From positions 153,308,941 through 153,372,940 of the forward strand of contig NC_081553.1 in assembly GCF_963082655.1 (NCBI RefSeq): a stretch of 64,000 nucleotides of DNA. The letters are read 5' to 3'. Both the position numbers and the translations under genes were made by a program. This DNA comes from Stomoxys calcitrans (taxonomy: Eukaryota > Arthropoda > Insecta > Diptera > Muscidae). The notes beneath the pieces were generated by a model. The model was not told the DNA's origin. It ran no database searches and saw nothing but the letters and a program-made list of their open reading frames with translations. This document shows, piece by piece, positions 32,830 to 42,812 of the stretch (its first letter is position 1; the number at the start of each line of letters is the position of its first letter).

Positions 32830-34916
32830 TAATTGTTTTCTGCTCCCATCCTCAATCCATTCTCCCATCGCCTCAAGTCTCATAGCCGCAATGGCTGCCT
32901 TACACTTAATCTGTATGTCAATGGGTCGGATATCTAGAATAGTCTCCAGTTCCCTAGTGGGCGTGGTCCTCATAGCTCCGCCTATGCAAAGACAACATGT
33001 TCTCTGAACCAGTTGTAAGGTCCTTATGTTTCACTTTTTCTCCATAGCAGTCCACCAAACTACTGAGGTGTACTTACTTACACCTTGGTCTAATCACGCT
33101 CCTGTAGAGCCAGTAGATTATCCTCGGATTCAGGCCCCATTTCGAGCCTACGGCCCGTCTACATAGTGCCCAACATCTGTGAGCCTTCTCAGTACGTTCC
33201 TGAATGTGACACTTCCAATTCAGTTTCCTGTCCAAGATCACACCTAAAGATTTGACCTTGTCAGACATCGAAATCGTCTTATTCATTAAACGTGGTACGT
33301 TAAATTGGCCCACCTTCGTCTTCCTCGTGAACAGGCATATTTCAGTCTTCTCTGGGTTAACATTGAGACCTCTGGGTCTAGCCCAGTCATATGTCATATG
33401 CAAGACCCTTTCGGCCCTTCTGCATAGCTCGTATATAACATCGTCTGGATAGCAGATGGGTGTTCAAATTCTCCTCAGTAAGCATCCATAATAGGTCATT
33501 TATGGTGGTCACCCATAGGAGTGGCGATAAAATGTCCCCCTGTGGCGTGCCCTGTGACACTTTCTCCCTTACCTTCCCTTGACATAGGCATGCTGTTTGT
33601 ATTTGAGCTGTTCGCTGGATGTCCTACTCTTTATCATGGTGTCCACAACACGTTCCATGGTTTTGAATAGAATCATCAAAAGTTTCAACATGTCCTCCGT
33701 TGTCTCTACTCTCACTCTCATGTCGTCTACTAAAGTTTCAGTTTAGACATGGATTTTTGAGAGAAACCTTTCATCTTGGCGGCGTCGTTAGCGCTATCGA
33801 CCTGTTCGCAGAAAAGTTTTGCATCTCTGGTAATCTTATTGTAGTCCTTGAGCCGTATCTAATACACATCCCAATAAACATATGCTTTTTTACGACGTGC
33901 TCTGTTAAAACCTCTGCGGACCTCTTTCCCAATATTGCGCCGTGTGTAATACACATCCTACTAAAATTCCGCTTTTTTACGACGTGCTCTGTTAGAAAGT
34001 CTGCGGACCTCTTCCCCAATATTGCGAATCTCCCCGGTCATCCAGGGTGTTTCTTGGGCTGATTTTCTTTCTCGAAAAGGACAGCTATCTTCGAAGGACC
34101 CCACCATTGCAGTCGTAATCCTTTTGACATTTCCGTCAATGTCTTCTATGCTTGGACAATCTAAATTATCTTGCCAAAGTTTTCTTCTGAGTAGCCTTCC
34201 GAATTTCGTCCAGTAGGTTTTCAACTTATTCCGGAAGCCTTCGGATTCGGCGCTGGCCGTGCTATTCTAAACCTAATGTAGCGATGGTCAGAGAAAGAGT
34301 GTTCCATGGTGACCCTCCAATCCTGAACCTCATCGATTAGGGTTTCCGAACATATTGTCACATCTAATACCTCCTCTCTAATCCTATTAACATAGGTAGC
34401 GGTGTTACCAATATTAAGTGTTATTAGGTTGTTAGTATTCAAGAACTTTGCCAGGGCTTGGCCCCGCTTATTAGTGTTGGTACTACCCCACGAAATCAGG
34501 TGACAGTTTGCATCGGACCCTATTAGTACCTCGTTTCCTGTCTGTTTTGCTTTCCTCACAAGCCGTTGCAGCTTCGACGTGGTTGGCGGTGTCGGAGAGT
34601 CGAAAGGCAGATAAAGTGCTGCCAGGTATGCTCCACCGTCTCCCTGTCTCCGCACTGTTGCATCCGACGTTAACAACTCTGGGGAAAATATATAATTAAA
34701 ATTTTTATGACAAATAACGCAGATCCTCGGCCGAGTACCAATGTTAGCAAAGACTAATTGGTAGTTGATATGGTTCAGTCCAGAAACTTTGTTTGGGTCG
34801 TCCATGGCTCCTGAATTAAGGCAATATGAATCTTGCCCCTGCTGATTTTCTCCAGCAGAGAAAATCATCGTCTGCTCCCTGTTCTTTAGACTGCATTGAC
34901 TTTCCTGTTCCTGCAC
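32830..34916 (-). pseudogene. LOA-A copy 2 ORF2, broken
   Basis: The best-preserved family A endonuclease: frame 34,221-34,916 shows EVLIGSDANCHLISWGSTNT, GNTATYVNRIREEVLDVTIC, MEHSFSDHRYIRFRIARP, with the catalytic SDxN and SDH motifs present. RT fingers and palm are reduced to scraps (33,450-34,020). The catalytic box reads ICYPDDVI near 33,445, so both Asp residues are kept here. The RT C-terminus is in 33,074-33,403 (GLNVNPEKTEICLFTRKTKV, SLGVILDRKLNWKCHI). RNase H is absent. Confidence 0.8.
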
Positions 34917-35400
34917 TGCCTGATGACATCGTTTGTCTAGTCTAGTCTTCCGACTCTTTATAAAGTCGGTAATGGTTCCATCTTCAGGTCCCTGTTCGTT
35001 AAGCTGTATTGGGTTTCCATTCCCTGTACTGCCTGATGTTTCAATACTAGGATCTTACCCTTTCAAATCTTAAGTAAATGGGCTTCTTGGGAGTAGGTGA
35101 TTATCGGCTCCCTGTTCGTTGGGTTGCATTGAGACTCCTGTTGCTGCGCTGCCTAATGTTCCAATATTAGGATCTTTACCTATCCCAGTATTAAGAATCA
35201 TTAAATCGGTGATGGATCCACCGACGGGATCCTGTTTGTTAAGCTGTGTTGGGTCTCTTGCAACTGCACTGCCCAATATTTTAGTATAGGATCTTTGCTT
35301 CTCCTAGTCTTTCCAATATTGAGAGATGCCGTGATTGTCTCGTTGTCGGCCCCCTGTTTGTTGGGCGGTGTTGAGTCACCTGCCACTGCACGGCCTGATG
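34877..35400 (-). repeat. Degenerate ~119-bp tandem repeat inside LOA-A ORF1
   Basis: The marker CCCTGTT(C/T)(G/T)TTAGGCTG occurs at about 34,877, 34,991, 35,110, 35,229 and 35,353, spaced 114-124 bp. Each unit also carries a TAGGATCTTT block. The translated unit contains GSAVA..T..NKQG.DN. Copy 1 has the same array at about 4,049-4,590. Confidence 0.65.
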
Positions 35401-36323
35401 TCGCAGAATGAAAATTTCTGCCTATCCTAGTCTTCCCAATCTTGAAAAAGACAGCTTTGCTGCCGTAGTGCACCATGCCTTTAGTCTTAGCCAAACTTGT
35501 CACGGAGACTTGATCAATGTCAACCACAAAAGGGAGTTTCTTCCTCCTTCTCCGCCCTGTGGAAAGCCATCCAATTCTCTGCAATCAAACCTTCGTTTTG
35601 CTTGCCCAATAATCCCAACATGCGTTCCGTCGCAAATTTACGGCCCCATCCCTTCATGAAGACCGTAGCCCTTGTGAGCTGGGGGATATCCATCTTTCTC
35701 TCCAGGTCGAGCTTTGCGCCCTCCCAGGGAGCGTGAATACCTCTGACGAGCTGTTTGACGGTATCAATACAATCCGCCGACGCAAAACGCAGCGTAAAGA
35801 TGTCCCCTCTAAACTCGCAACTCATCATTTGTATGGATGCAGACCAGATCCTCCACTTGGGACCGATGATCTGGTGGTATCCTACCGGATGTACAGGCGA
35901 TATTGATGACTACAGCTCATCTCTGTTGTGCTTCCTTGCCACTCTGGCGCAGGAGGGCGGCTCCTTACCATTCTCAGTAACCATCTTCCCCTTCCGTGAT
36001 GGCTGTGGCCTCCTTTTGGAAGTCACAATCCTCCATGAAGATTCAGGGGCCGTGCGCGACTTTGTCTACCTCAGCAGGACACTGTACGGAGTCTCCATTG
36101 CGGGATGGCTGGCTTGGTTTTCGAGCGGGGAGCTCTTTTTCTTCTTCAGTATTTTAGCAGTGTTATTCTCTTCGGGAGATCTGATTCTTTTTCCAGCTTC
36201 CGTAGAAGTGCTTGGAATGACTTTCGCCCCATTACGCTGCTGGTACATACTCCTCTGTCTCCTTCGTCGTGCACCGGATCGCCTTCTCGGTGTGCTTGTG
36301 ACCATAGCAGAGCCATCGCTCAC
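34917..36323 (-). pseudogene. LOA-A copy 2 ORF1 (DUF4780-type)
   Basis: N-terminus in frame 36,066-36,323: MSDGSAMVTSTPRRRSGARR and a second basic run with KRIRSPEENN (likely nuclear import/RNA binding). The DUF4780-like core is in 35,520-35,828: CEFRGDIFTLRFASADCIDT, GIHAPWEGAKLDLERKMDIP, MLGLLGKQNEGLIAENWMAF. The C-terminal part contains about five diverged ~40-aa repeats (34,877-35,400). Frameshifts at several points. Confidence 0.75.
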
Positions 36324-36595
36324 TTCGGCCGTCCTCCCGATGATCTCATCTCTCTAAAGGCTGGGGACGAACTGGCATCCCTCTGGTTTATCCGTCTCTT
36401 CCTCATTAGTTAGGCAAACGACTAGTTGTGCGCTTGAAGCATTACTCTCCACTACAGGTGCCAAGGCACCCACACCTATAGGAGGTAATAGGTAGTACCT
36501 ATTCCGTGATACGGATATATATATATATTTTTTTTTTCTTTTTCTTTGAGGAGCGAAATAAAAATTCGTCCGCTTCACTTAACGGCTATATTTAA

Positions 36596-37299
36596 ATGTT
36601 TAGCTGTACCAACTGATATAAAAAACTATTTTTTTCATTTATGTTATTTTAATGTTCAAAATTTAAGTTTTTATTACATAGTTTTCTGGATAATAATTTT
36701 TGTGTGCATCTAACAAATAACCACTTTGTAATCTTATCAAACAGACTGATGAATATTTATTGGAATAATTACTACGATATTTAACACAATGAATTAAATT
36801 TCGACAACTCCATAGTACTTGGCTTTATTTATATATTAATCCGAATCTTCGTCTAGTCCCGAGTATTTATTTGATGATACAACAACCTGGAAATAAAAAA
36901 AATTATGAAAGCGTTTTAAAATCTTTTATAAATGAGTAAATCGTAATTCGAACATATTGGCTTCTAATAAAAAATTATGTTATTCAATTTTTCCATCAAA
37001 TTCATATATTATTCTATAAAATTTACAACTTTATTTTCTAATAAGTGTGCAGCACATAGAAATTTGAATATTTATTGAGTGTACTCTAGTCAATTTATAA
37101 AAAAATTTAATTATTCAAACTATTGTTTATTGTAGTAAGTAAGATTATGAATTTTCCACCCAATAAGCAAAACAAAATAAAAACATATTGCCTCTAGGGA
37201 TCCATAGCTTCAATTTGGTGAATAAAATTATGTTTATCTCCTATATTGCTTTGCACTTGTTTTCCCACACAGATATTTATTTTTTATAAAATCGTTTAG
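36596..37299. other. AT-rich sequence, no gene
   Basis: Nothing recognisable. The TA/T-rich microsatellite at 36,511-36,546 lies inside the LOA-A leader, just left of this stretch. Confidence 0.35.
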
Positions 37300-37745
37300 T
37301 TACACAGAAAAAATATCACGAAAACTTTTTTAATTAAAAACTTCATTGAAAATAAAAATGTTTTTAATTTAAAAATTAATTGAATCAATCATTTCTTTAT
37401 TGAATCCGATTTTTTTTTCAATTCGTCGTGATTGATATTTAGACAATTTTCAAATAAAAAATTAATTGATTCAATAATTTTGTAAATTAATCTGAACTTT
37501 TTCAATTACGATTGTAATTAAAATTTTGGCAATTTTCAATTAAAAAATTAATTGACTCAATTATTTTTTTAATTGAATACACACTACTTTCAATTACGAT
37601 CGTGATTGAAATTTTTGACATTTTCAATTAAAATATTAATTGATTCAACCATTTTTTTAATTGAATTTAAAAAAAATTTATATATTAAATGTGATCGAAA
37701 ATTTAATCTTTTCAATTAAACAATAACGACCAAGACCAATAACTT
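37300..37745. repeat. AT-rich tandem repeat, AATTAATTGA-type
   Basis: About four units of ~115-120 bp, each with CAATTAAAAAATTAATTGA(T/C)TCAATTATTTTTTTAATTGAAT-like palindromic parts followed by a TTTCAATTACGATCGTGATT-like part. Units near 37,350, 37,450, 37,540 and 37,625. A related piece continues at 38,640-38,745, after the dispersed repeat. Confidence 0.65.
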
Positions 37746-37751
37746 TTGTTT

Positions 37752-38245
37752 CTTTTTATACCCACCACCGAAGGGCATATTCATTTTGTCATTCCATTTG
37801 CAACACATCGAAACATCCATCTCCGACCCTATAAAGTATATATATTCTTGATCAGCGTAAAAATCTAAGACGATCTAGATATGTCCGTCCGTCTGTCCAT
37901 CTATCTGTTGAAATCACGCTAGTCTTTAAAAACATAGATATTGAGTTGAAACTTTGCACAGATTCTTTTTTTGTCCATAAGCAGATGGACTCGAAGATGG
38001 GCTATATCGGACTATATCTTGATATAGCCCCCATATAGACCGATCCGCCGATTTAGGATTTTAGGCAACATTTGTTATTCGATTTTGCTGAAATTTGGGA
38101 CAGAGAGTTGTGTTAGGTCCTTCGACATCCTTCGTCAATTTATAAATTGACGTCGATCCAGATCTGGATAGGGCTGCCATATAGACCGATCCTCCGATTT
38201 AAGGTCTTAGGCCCATAAAAGCCACATTTATTATTCTTTGTATGT
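37752..38245 (+). repeat. Dispersed repeat related to the tandem-core family, copy 4
   Basis: It begins TTTTTATACCCACCACCGAA, contains the GTCCGTCCGTCTGTCC block, then two units with CCATATAGACCGATCC. It splits the AT-rich tandem repeat, so it is an insertion. Confidence 0.65.
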
Positions 38246-38744
38246 AGAAGATACAAGCCTCATTAAACTTTCGACTACCTTTTTGAATTTCTAGACGCAA
38301 TTCTAATCTTATTAATGATCAAAATAGGCATATTAATGACATAACCGTTTCTCAAGCATCGATCTAATTAAAACATTCTTGATAAATGTTATTCTGTTGG
38401 GTTTACTTTTCCAATTCAAGTAATTCATAAAGTAGCTGCCTCCCTACTCTTTCTTTTATAGTTCGTAAAACAATATTTTCCGTTTCATTTTTGGAGAAAC
38501 CCCCGGAGGTGTTATGTTTCTAAGGAGTGATCATGAACCCAAACATAAAGTTCAAATTCGTGTTCCAGGCGTATGCGAACCATGTTGCATCGACATCGAG
38601 AGTGCGCCCTATACAGCGTGGTTTTCGGCAAAATTTTAATAAGACATTTGAATATTTTCAGTTAAATTGTTAATAATAATTTATAATAATTTGAAAATTT
38701 CAATCATTTTCTTAGTTGGATCAATTAAGAGCATTAATTGAAAA
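38246..38744. other. No gene; remnant of AT-rich repeat at its right end
   Basis: The first 390 bp is not recognisable; from about 38,640 it resembles the AATTGA repeat. Confidence 0.35.
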
Positions 38745-38787
38745 TCCGATCATTGAGCTCGTCTCGAAAGAGAAACAAACAAAAATT
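38745..38787. repeat. 43-bp direct repeat, left copy
   Basis: Starts TCCGATCATTGAGCTCG and ends ACAAAAATT. Identical over 43 bp to 39,224-39,266. Confidence 0.85.
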
Positions 38788-38834
38788 GTTAAATTTAATG
38801 ATCTCGCCCTAATAGGCAAAAAAATTGAAAATGA

Positions 38835-38930
38835 AAAATTCGGCAGAGCCCGGCCAGGATTCGAACCTAGGCACACGGAGCAACAGCGCCAGCTATTGCC
38901 GTTGTCTTAGCGTTCGAAGCCACCAATACA
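38835..38930 (-). repeat. tRNA-like / SINE-like sequence
   Basis: The minus strand contains GGTTCGAATCC (complement of 38,857-38,867), a perfect pol III B-box, followed by TGGCCGGGCTCTGCCG. No proper A box or cloverleaf 5' arm was found upstream, so it is a tRNA-derived remnant rather than a tRNA gene. Confidence 0.5.
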
Positions 38931-39223
38931 ACTTCCAACAGATGCACAAAATCATGTGTGGTACAGAAGAAGTGTAATTTACCACAGACAGAATGTCTGC
39001 CATTACACAAAAATAAATGCATTGGAAAAAGTACAGCTAATAAGCAGGGTTGTCGAGCTTGGTAAATGTGGCAATTAATACGACTCAAATACAACATACC
39101 GACGCACGACCCTTGAAGCCATCACACCTAATATGGTTAAAAAGTCTTCTAACCAAAGACGAAACGCGTCCCATAGTGGTGTGTGTGTGTTGCTATCTTT
39201 AGCTTTCCTTTTCCATTTGCATC

Positions 39224-39266
39224 TCCGATCATTGAGCTCGTCTCGAAAGAGAAACAAACAAAAATT
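39224..39266. repeat. 43-bp direct repeat, right copy
   Basis: Partner of 38,745-38,787. It lies directly before the mariner remnant. Confidence 0.85.
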
Positions 39267-39269
39267 AAA

Positions 39270-39950
39270 TTTAAAAAAAAATGCAATCATTCCATCAAGG
39301 ACCAGTATTTATCAATGGTATGGAGAATTCAACCGAGGTCGTGGTTCACTCCAATCTATCGTGAGATTGAGACAACCTTAGGCATTAGTGGAACCAGCAT
39401 ACATTAAATATTACGTGAACATTTGACCGTCAAAAAATTTGTTCGCGTTAGATCCCACACAATTTGTCAATCGCTCAAATAAGGCTCCTGTCGATTAGTC
39501 GAAAGAAATGTTCCAAAAATACAATCGCGGTGCTTCGAAACACGTCTATCACATCGTGACAGGATATGAATCGTGGATTGCCGCATATGAGATCGAAAGT
39601 AAACAGCAGTCGACTGTATGGGTGCTTAAATATGAGACAAATCCAACAAAAGTTGCTAGCGCACGAAGCATTTCCAAGCAAATGATCGCATGTTTTTCGG
39701 AAAAACTGGACATTTTGAAATCGTACCTCTAGAACAACGCAGAACAGTCAATTCTGCGTGGTACACAACCATTCGCTTGCCTGTTGTCTTCCAAGAAATC
39801 AGGAAAACCAACCACCGAAGACGGATCACTCTTCACCACGATAATGCTAGCTCTCACACATCGGCTCAAACAAATGCATTTTTGAGAACTCAAAACATCT
39901 TAAGAAAAAAAATTGTGAAAGTATCGACTTTATAAGTTAAGACACACAAA
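39270..39950 (+). pseudogene. mariner-like transposase, degenerate
   Basis: The plus strand gives HTH piece TSIYQWYGEFNRGRGSLQ, a scrap of LREHLTVKKFVRVRSHTIC, YHIVTGYESWIAAYEIESKQ (catalytic GDESW has become GYESW, Asp lost), KVASARSISKQMIACFSEK, FEIVPLEQRRTVNSAWYTTI, and RRRITLHHDNASSHTSAQTN with the second catalytic Asp (HHDNA) kept. The C-terminal third with the last Asp is missing. Several frameshifts. No terminal inverted repeats were found. Confidence 0.8.
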
Positions 39951-40320
39951 TAATTTTTAATGGTAAAGAACAATCAAAAGAACTTTTTCGTCATAAAATT
40001 ATTTAAAAATTATTTTTGTGTATTTTTTAATTCCATGCCGCCTTTAGGGACAGATGGCAGATCGGTTAATGAGGAAGATATATCAATATATTGTCCGATG
40101 TAGTCTATCTTCGAAATTAGCCTGCCATGGACGAAATAGTAATCTGTACTTCGTTGGGGCGTCCGTGACAGAAGTTACTTGTCCGCCTACGAATTTCAAT
40201 CTCCGGGCTCGGGCTAGAAAATCCGTAAATATGTGCCTTAACAGATACAATCACACTGCAGCCTCTTAATATTAAGAGCTGAACTTGGTACATATTATTT
40301 TTTACCCAGTGTGAGGTTTA
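39951..40320. other. No recognisable gene
   Basis: The 71-aa plus frame at 40,054-40,269 shows no family features. Confidence 0.3.
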
Positions 40321-40790
40321 TTTCGATTATAGAGGCCCATTTTCGCATTACATCTTATAACCCATCACACTGTTTACCGTGATGGGATTCCTCAGAAAAT
40401 AAATATTTTTTACACAATTTGTTGGAAATTTCCAAAAGGCTGCCATATAGATCGATCTCGCAATTTCAGGTTTTGAGCATATAAAAAGCTTATTGTTAAG
40501 CTGATTTTTAAAGAGAGAGAGGTGTATGAAACTCTCTATATATTTGCATCGAATTTTATCCATATCGGACCATATTTGGATATACCTTCTATATAGATCT
40601 ACTTCTCGATTAAACTTCTTGGCCTCATAAATGCCTTATTTTTTAACCGATTTTCCTGAAATTGGAATAATTGGGTAGTATTGACCTTTCTACATCCTTT
40701 CCTAATACGGCTCACAGCGAATCTTGGCTGAATGTAACTTTTATATACTAATATTCAGATGAGAAATCTATCTATGGTTGTGGGCATTTA
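40321..40790. repeat. Diverged copy of the dispersed repeat family
   Basis: CATATCGGACCATATTTGGATATA, TATATAGATC and TTTTCCTGAAATTGG blocks match the units at 37.95-38.2 kb in order. The ends were not found. Confidence 0.5.
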
Positions 40791-41159
40791 ATTTTTGGCT
40801 CGACCTTATGGATTTATTTTTTGCTTTTCGTTGTTTTTTTTTTGCGTTTAGTATGCTTTAAAATAAATGCATCAATAATTTTCTTTAATAATTAATATTT
40901 TCTTTGCCAAAATACTATATGCCAACGTTAGGCACATTTCATGCCGAACATTGGAAAATGGTGCCAACAAATGGTGAAAAAACATTTTTTCAAAAATTTA
41001 AAATTTCACAAAACTAATAAAAAAATTTAAATTTTTGGTACATCTAAAACATAACAAAATTTCGAATTTCAAAAACCAAATTTCAATTGAATTGAAAATT
41101 TTTGTTTGAAAAAGGCAAAAACCTTATGGTGACTTCGATTGTGTGAAAAAGTGTAGCAT
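40791..41159. other. AT-rich sequence, no gene
   Basis: Nothing recognisable on either strand. Confidence 0.35.
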
Positions 41160-41880
41160 TTTTTTCGACATGAATTGAAAAGTAACAAACTGCCGCCAAG
41201 GGCATTTGATTCAGTTCGCCCCTAAAATATTCGTTCTCATTTGTAGAAATACCCACACGTATTGAGGGTACTACAAAGCTGTTGTAATACCGAATTCATG
41301 TAGCAGGTGGCACCAGAATTCTTCAAACTAGAAGAGCCTTTGGTTGGTCTCGCACCCACAGATGGCAAGTAGTCCTTTTCGCGCAATGGGTCTACATCTA
41401 AAAGCGATGAAACGGTTTCGGCCAACAAGAAAAACATCAATTCCTTGGCTAAACACAAATGGTCCTCGAGCAAACCCCCATGCACTTGTATATTATCAGT
41501 GATAGTGACATTTTCTCGTATTTTCTGTAGCCATTTGATTTCTTCGACCAAAAAACCTACCACATTCAATGGCCAGTTCAACAAACAGCCTTAGGACAGG
41601 ATGCGACATAGCAATTGGAAGAAATCAGCACAGGTAGCCTCATTTAGAGGCTTCACGATTTTCAGCGAGCTCGGGCACAAAAGATACATGTAAGAAACAG
41701 TTGATGATTTTGGCTAATTCGCAATAGTGTTGTCATTTGTCAACCGTAGTTATGACATTTTGAACACATTTCCTTTGCCCGAAATTTCATACAGGTTATT
41801 TAATAATCCATCTGAAAGCATCCGCCGAGGTCCACCAAAATTGCTTCTGAATTAGCTACAACCTTTTATTTATAGGGTAG
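41160..41880 (-). pseudogene. faf: Decayed piece of fat facets (USP9X-type ubiquitin hydrolase)
   Basis: Minus strand. The block VGFLVEEIKWLQKIRENV, then GGLLEDHLCLAKEL, then LPSVGARPTKG and LKNSGATCYMNSVLQQL, corresponds to the region just before and including the catalytic Cys box of the C19 peptidase in USP9X/fat facets (family form: PPVGPRPPKGFxGLKNAGATCYMNSV.QQLY). A 1-nt frameshift near 41,275 leads into VPSIRVGISTNENEYF, the next family block. Upstream, 41,590-41,870 gives LVDLGGCFQMD with stops. About 120 residues normally between LAKEL and LPxVG are missing. The full enzyme is ~2,700 aa; only ~200 remain here. It is a gene fragment or retrocopy, not a working enzyme. Confidence 0.8.
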
Positions 41881-41935
41881 GTGTAGGGTATTATAAAGTC
41901 GGCACCGCCCGACTTTTGCCTTTCCTTACTGGTTT
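41881..41935. repeat. Fragment of dispersed TACACC/AAAGTCGG repeat
   Basis: GTAGGGTATTATAAAGTCGG and GCACCGCCCGACTTTTGCC, resembling 25,690-25,760. Confidence 0.4.
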
Positions 41936-41939
41936 TTTC

Positions 41940-42665
41940 ATTTTTCTTTGTGAAAAGGAAAGGATATATGACAAATTGAACAAGATATGTCAACTTAAAC
42001 GGGTGCTATATGAATTTCAAATTATGCATTTTTTTTATTAAAAAATTAGAAAAAACGCTCGAGTACAAAGTTTCCAAAGCCCAGATCCAACAATTGGGCA
42101 TATGTTTTTTTTTTACTTCATATGTCCTCTAAGCCCATGCAAAACATATTTTGCACCTTCCAATATTTGTAGCCTCCACACCAAATTTACTAAAAAAATC
42201 TCGATTTTGAAGCCATCTTTGCCCGAAAGTGTTTTGTGGATTTTGTAAAAAAAAATCAGGAAGAAATTATTTTTAGTTTTTTAAGGACAATTTAATCTGC
42301 AAAATTCAAAGAGATTTACTGCGATATCTTAATCGTATTTTTTTCTTAGAAATTTTTCAATTGAATTTTCGTTTTCATCAAAATTTAAATTTTACCATAT
42401 TTTTGCATTTACAAATATTTCGCATCAAAAATCTTAATTTTTTATGTTATCATACTCTTTTTTGTCTCCTACAAGTCTAGACCTTTTCAACGATGTATAA
42501 TTTGTATAAAAAATATTTTATACCCTGCGCCAAAATCTCTACCAAATGTGCACACCTCTATGATTTTATCACCTATCCGGTAGTGTAATTGTGTAGAACA
42601 TTTGGATAAAAGTCGGAAGGTGGCTTTTTCCTCTAATTTGTGAATTGCAATATCAAATATCTTAA
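41940..42665. repeat. Long terminal inverted repeat, left arm
   Basis: The reverse complement matches 50,366-50,995 in order: CCACCTT.CGACTTTTAT.CAAATGTTCTACA, ACCGGATAGGTG, AAAATCATAGAG, CGTTGAAAAGGTCTAGA, TATGATAACATAAAAAATTA, then TTTGGTGTGGAGGCTACAAA, TATTGGAAGGTGCAAAATAT, CCCAATTGTTG, CATATAGCAC and TTCACAAA. Identity is roughly 75-80% by eye. The outer end is uncertain by about 20 bp. Confidence 0.8.
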
Positions 42666-42812
42666 ATTCACATGAAATGCCCTATACTTAAAAATTGGCA
42701 TTTACACATGAATTAAGGTAAACATTTTGTTACATCATCTTTATTTATAAAATACATATATAACATAATCTTATTCATTCTTTAGGAGACTATAAATTAT
42801 TATATTTTTAAA

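Larger units (their letters stand above)
32795..36595 (-). mobile_element. LOA-A copy 2, main body with 5' end
   Basis: Minus strand. ORF1 (about 34,917-36,323), endonuclease, RT and RT C-terminus. RNase H is deleted: sequence jumps from the 3' part at ~32,835 to the RT connection region (TGCTCCCATCCTC). The 5' leader with CCGTTAAGTGAAGCGGACG lies at 36,567-36,585, which places the 5' end near 36,595. Together with 30,843-30,968 this is one element interrupted by RTE copy 3. Confidence 0.85.

Noticed and set aside
35755..36357. 200-aa plus-strand ORF with hydrophobic stretches
   Set aside because: Antisense to the basic N-terminal part of LOA-A ORF1; the hydrophobic look comes from the reverse of Arg/Lys/Glu-rich codons.
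38835..38930. tRNA gene
   Set aside because: A B box is present, but there is no A box at the right distance, no cloverleaf and no matching acceptor arm.
40054..40269. 71-aa plus ORF
   Set aside because: No recognisable domain and no supporting signals.
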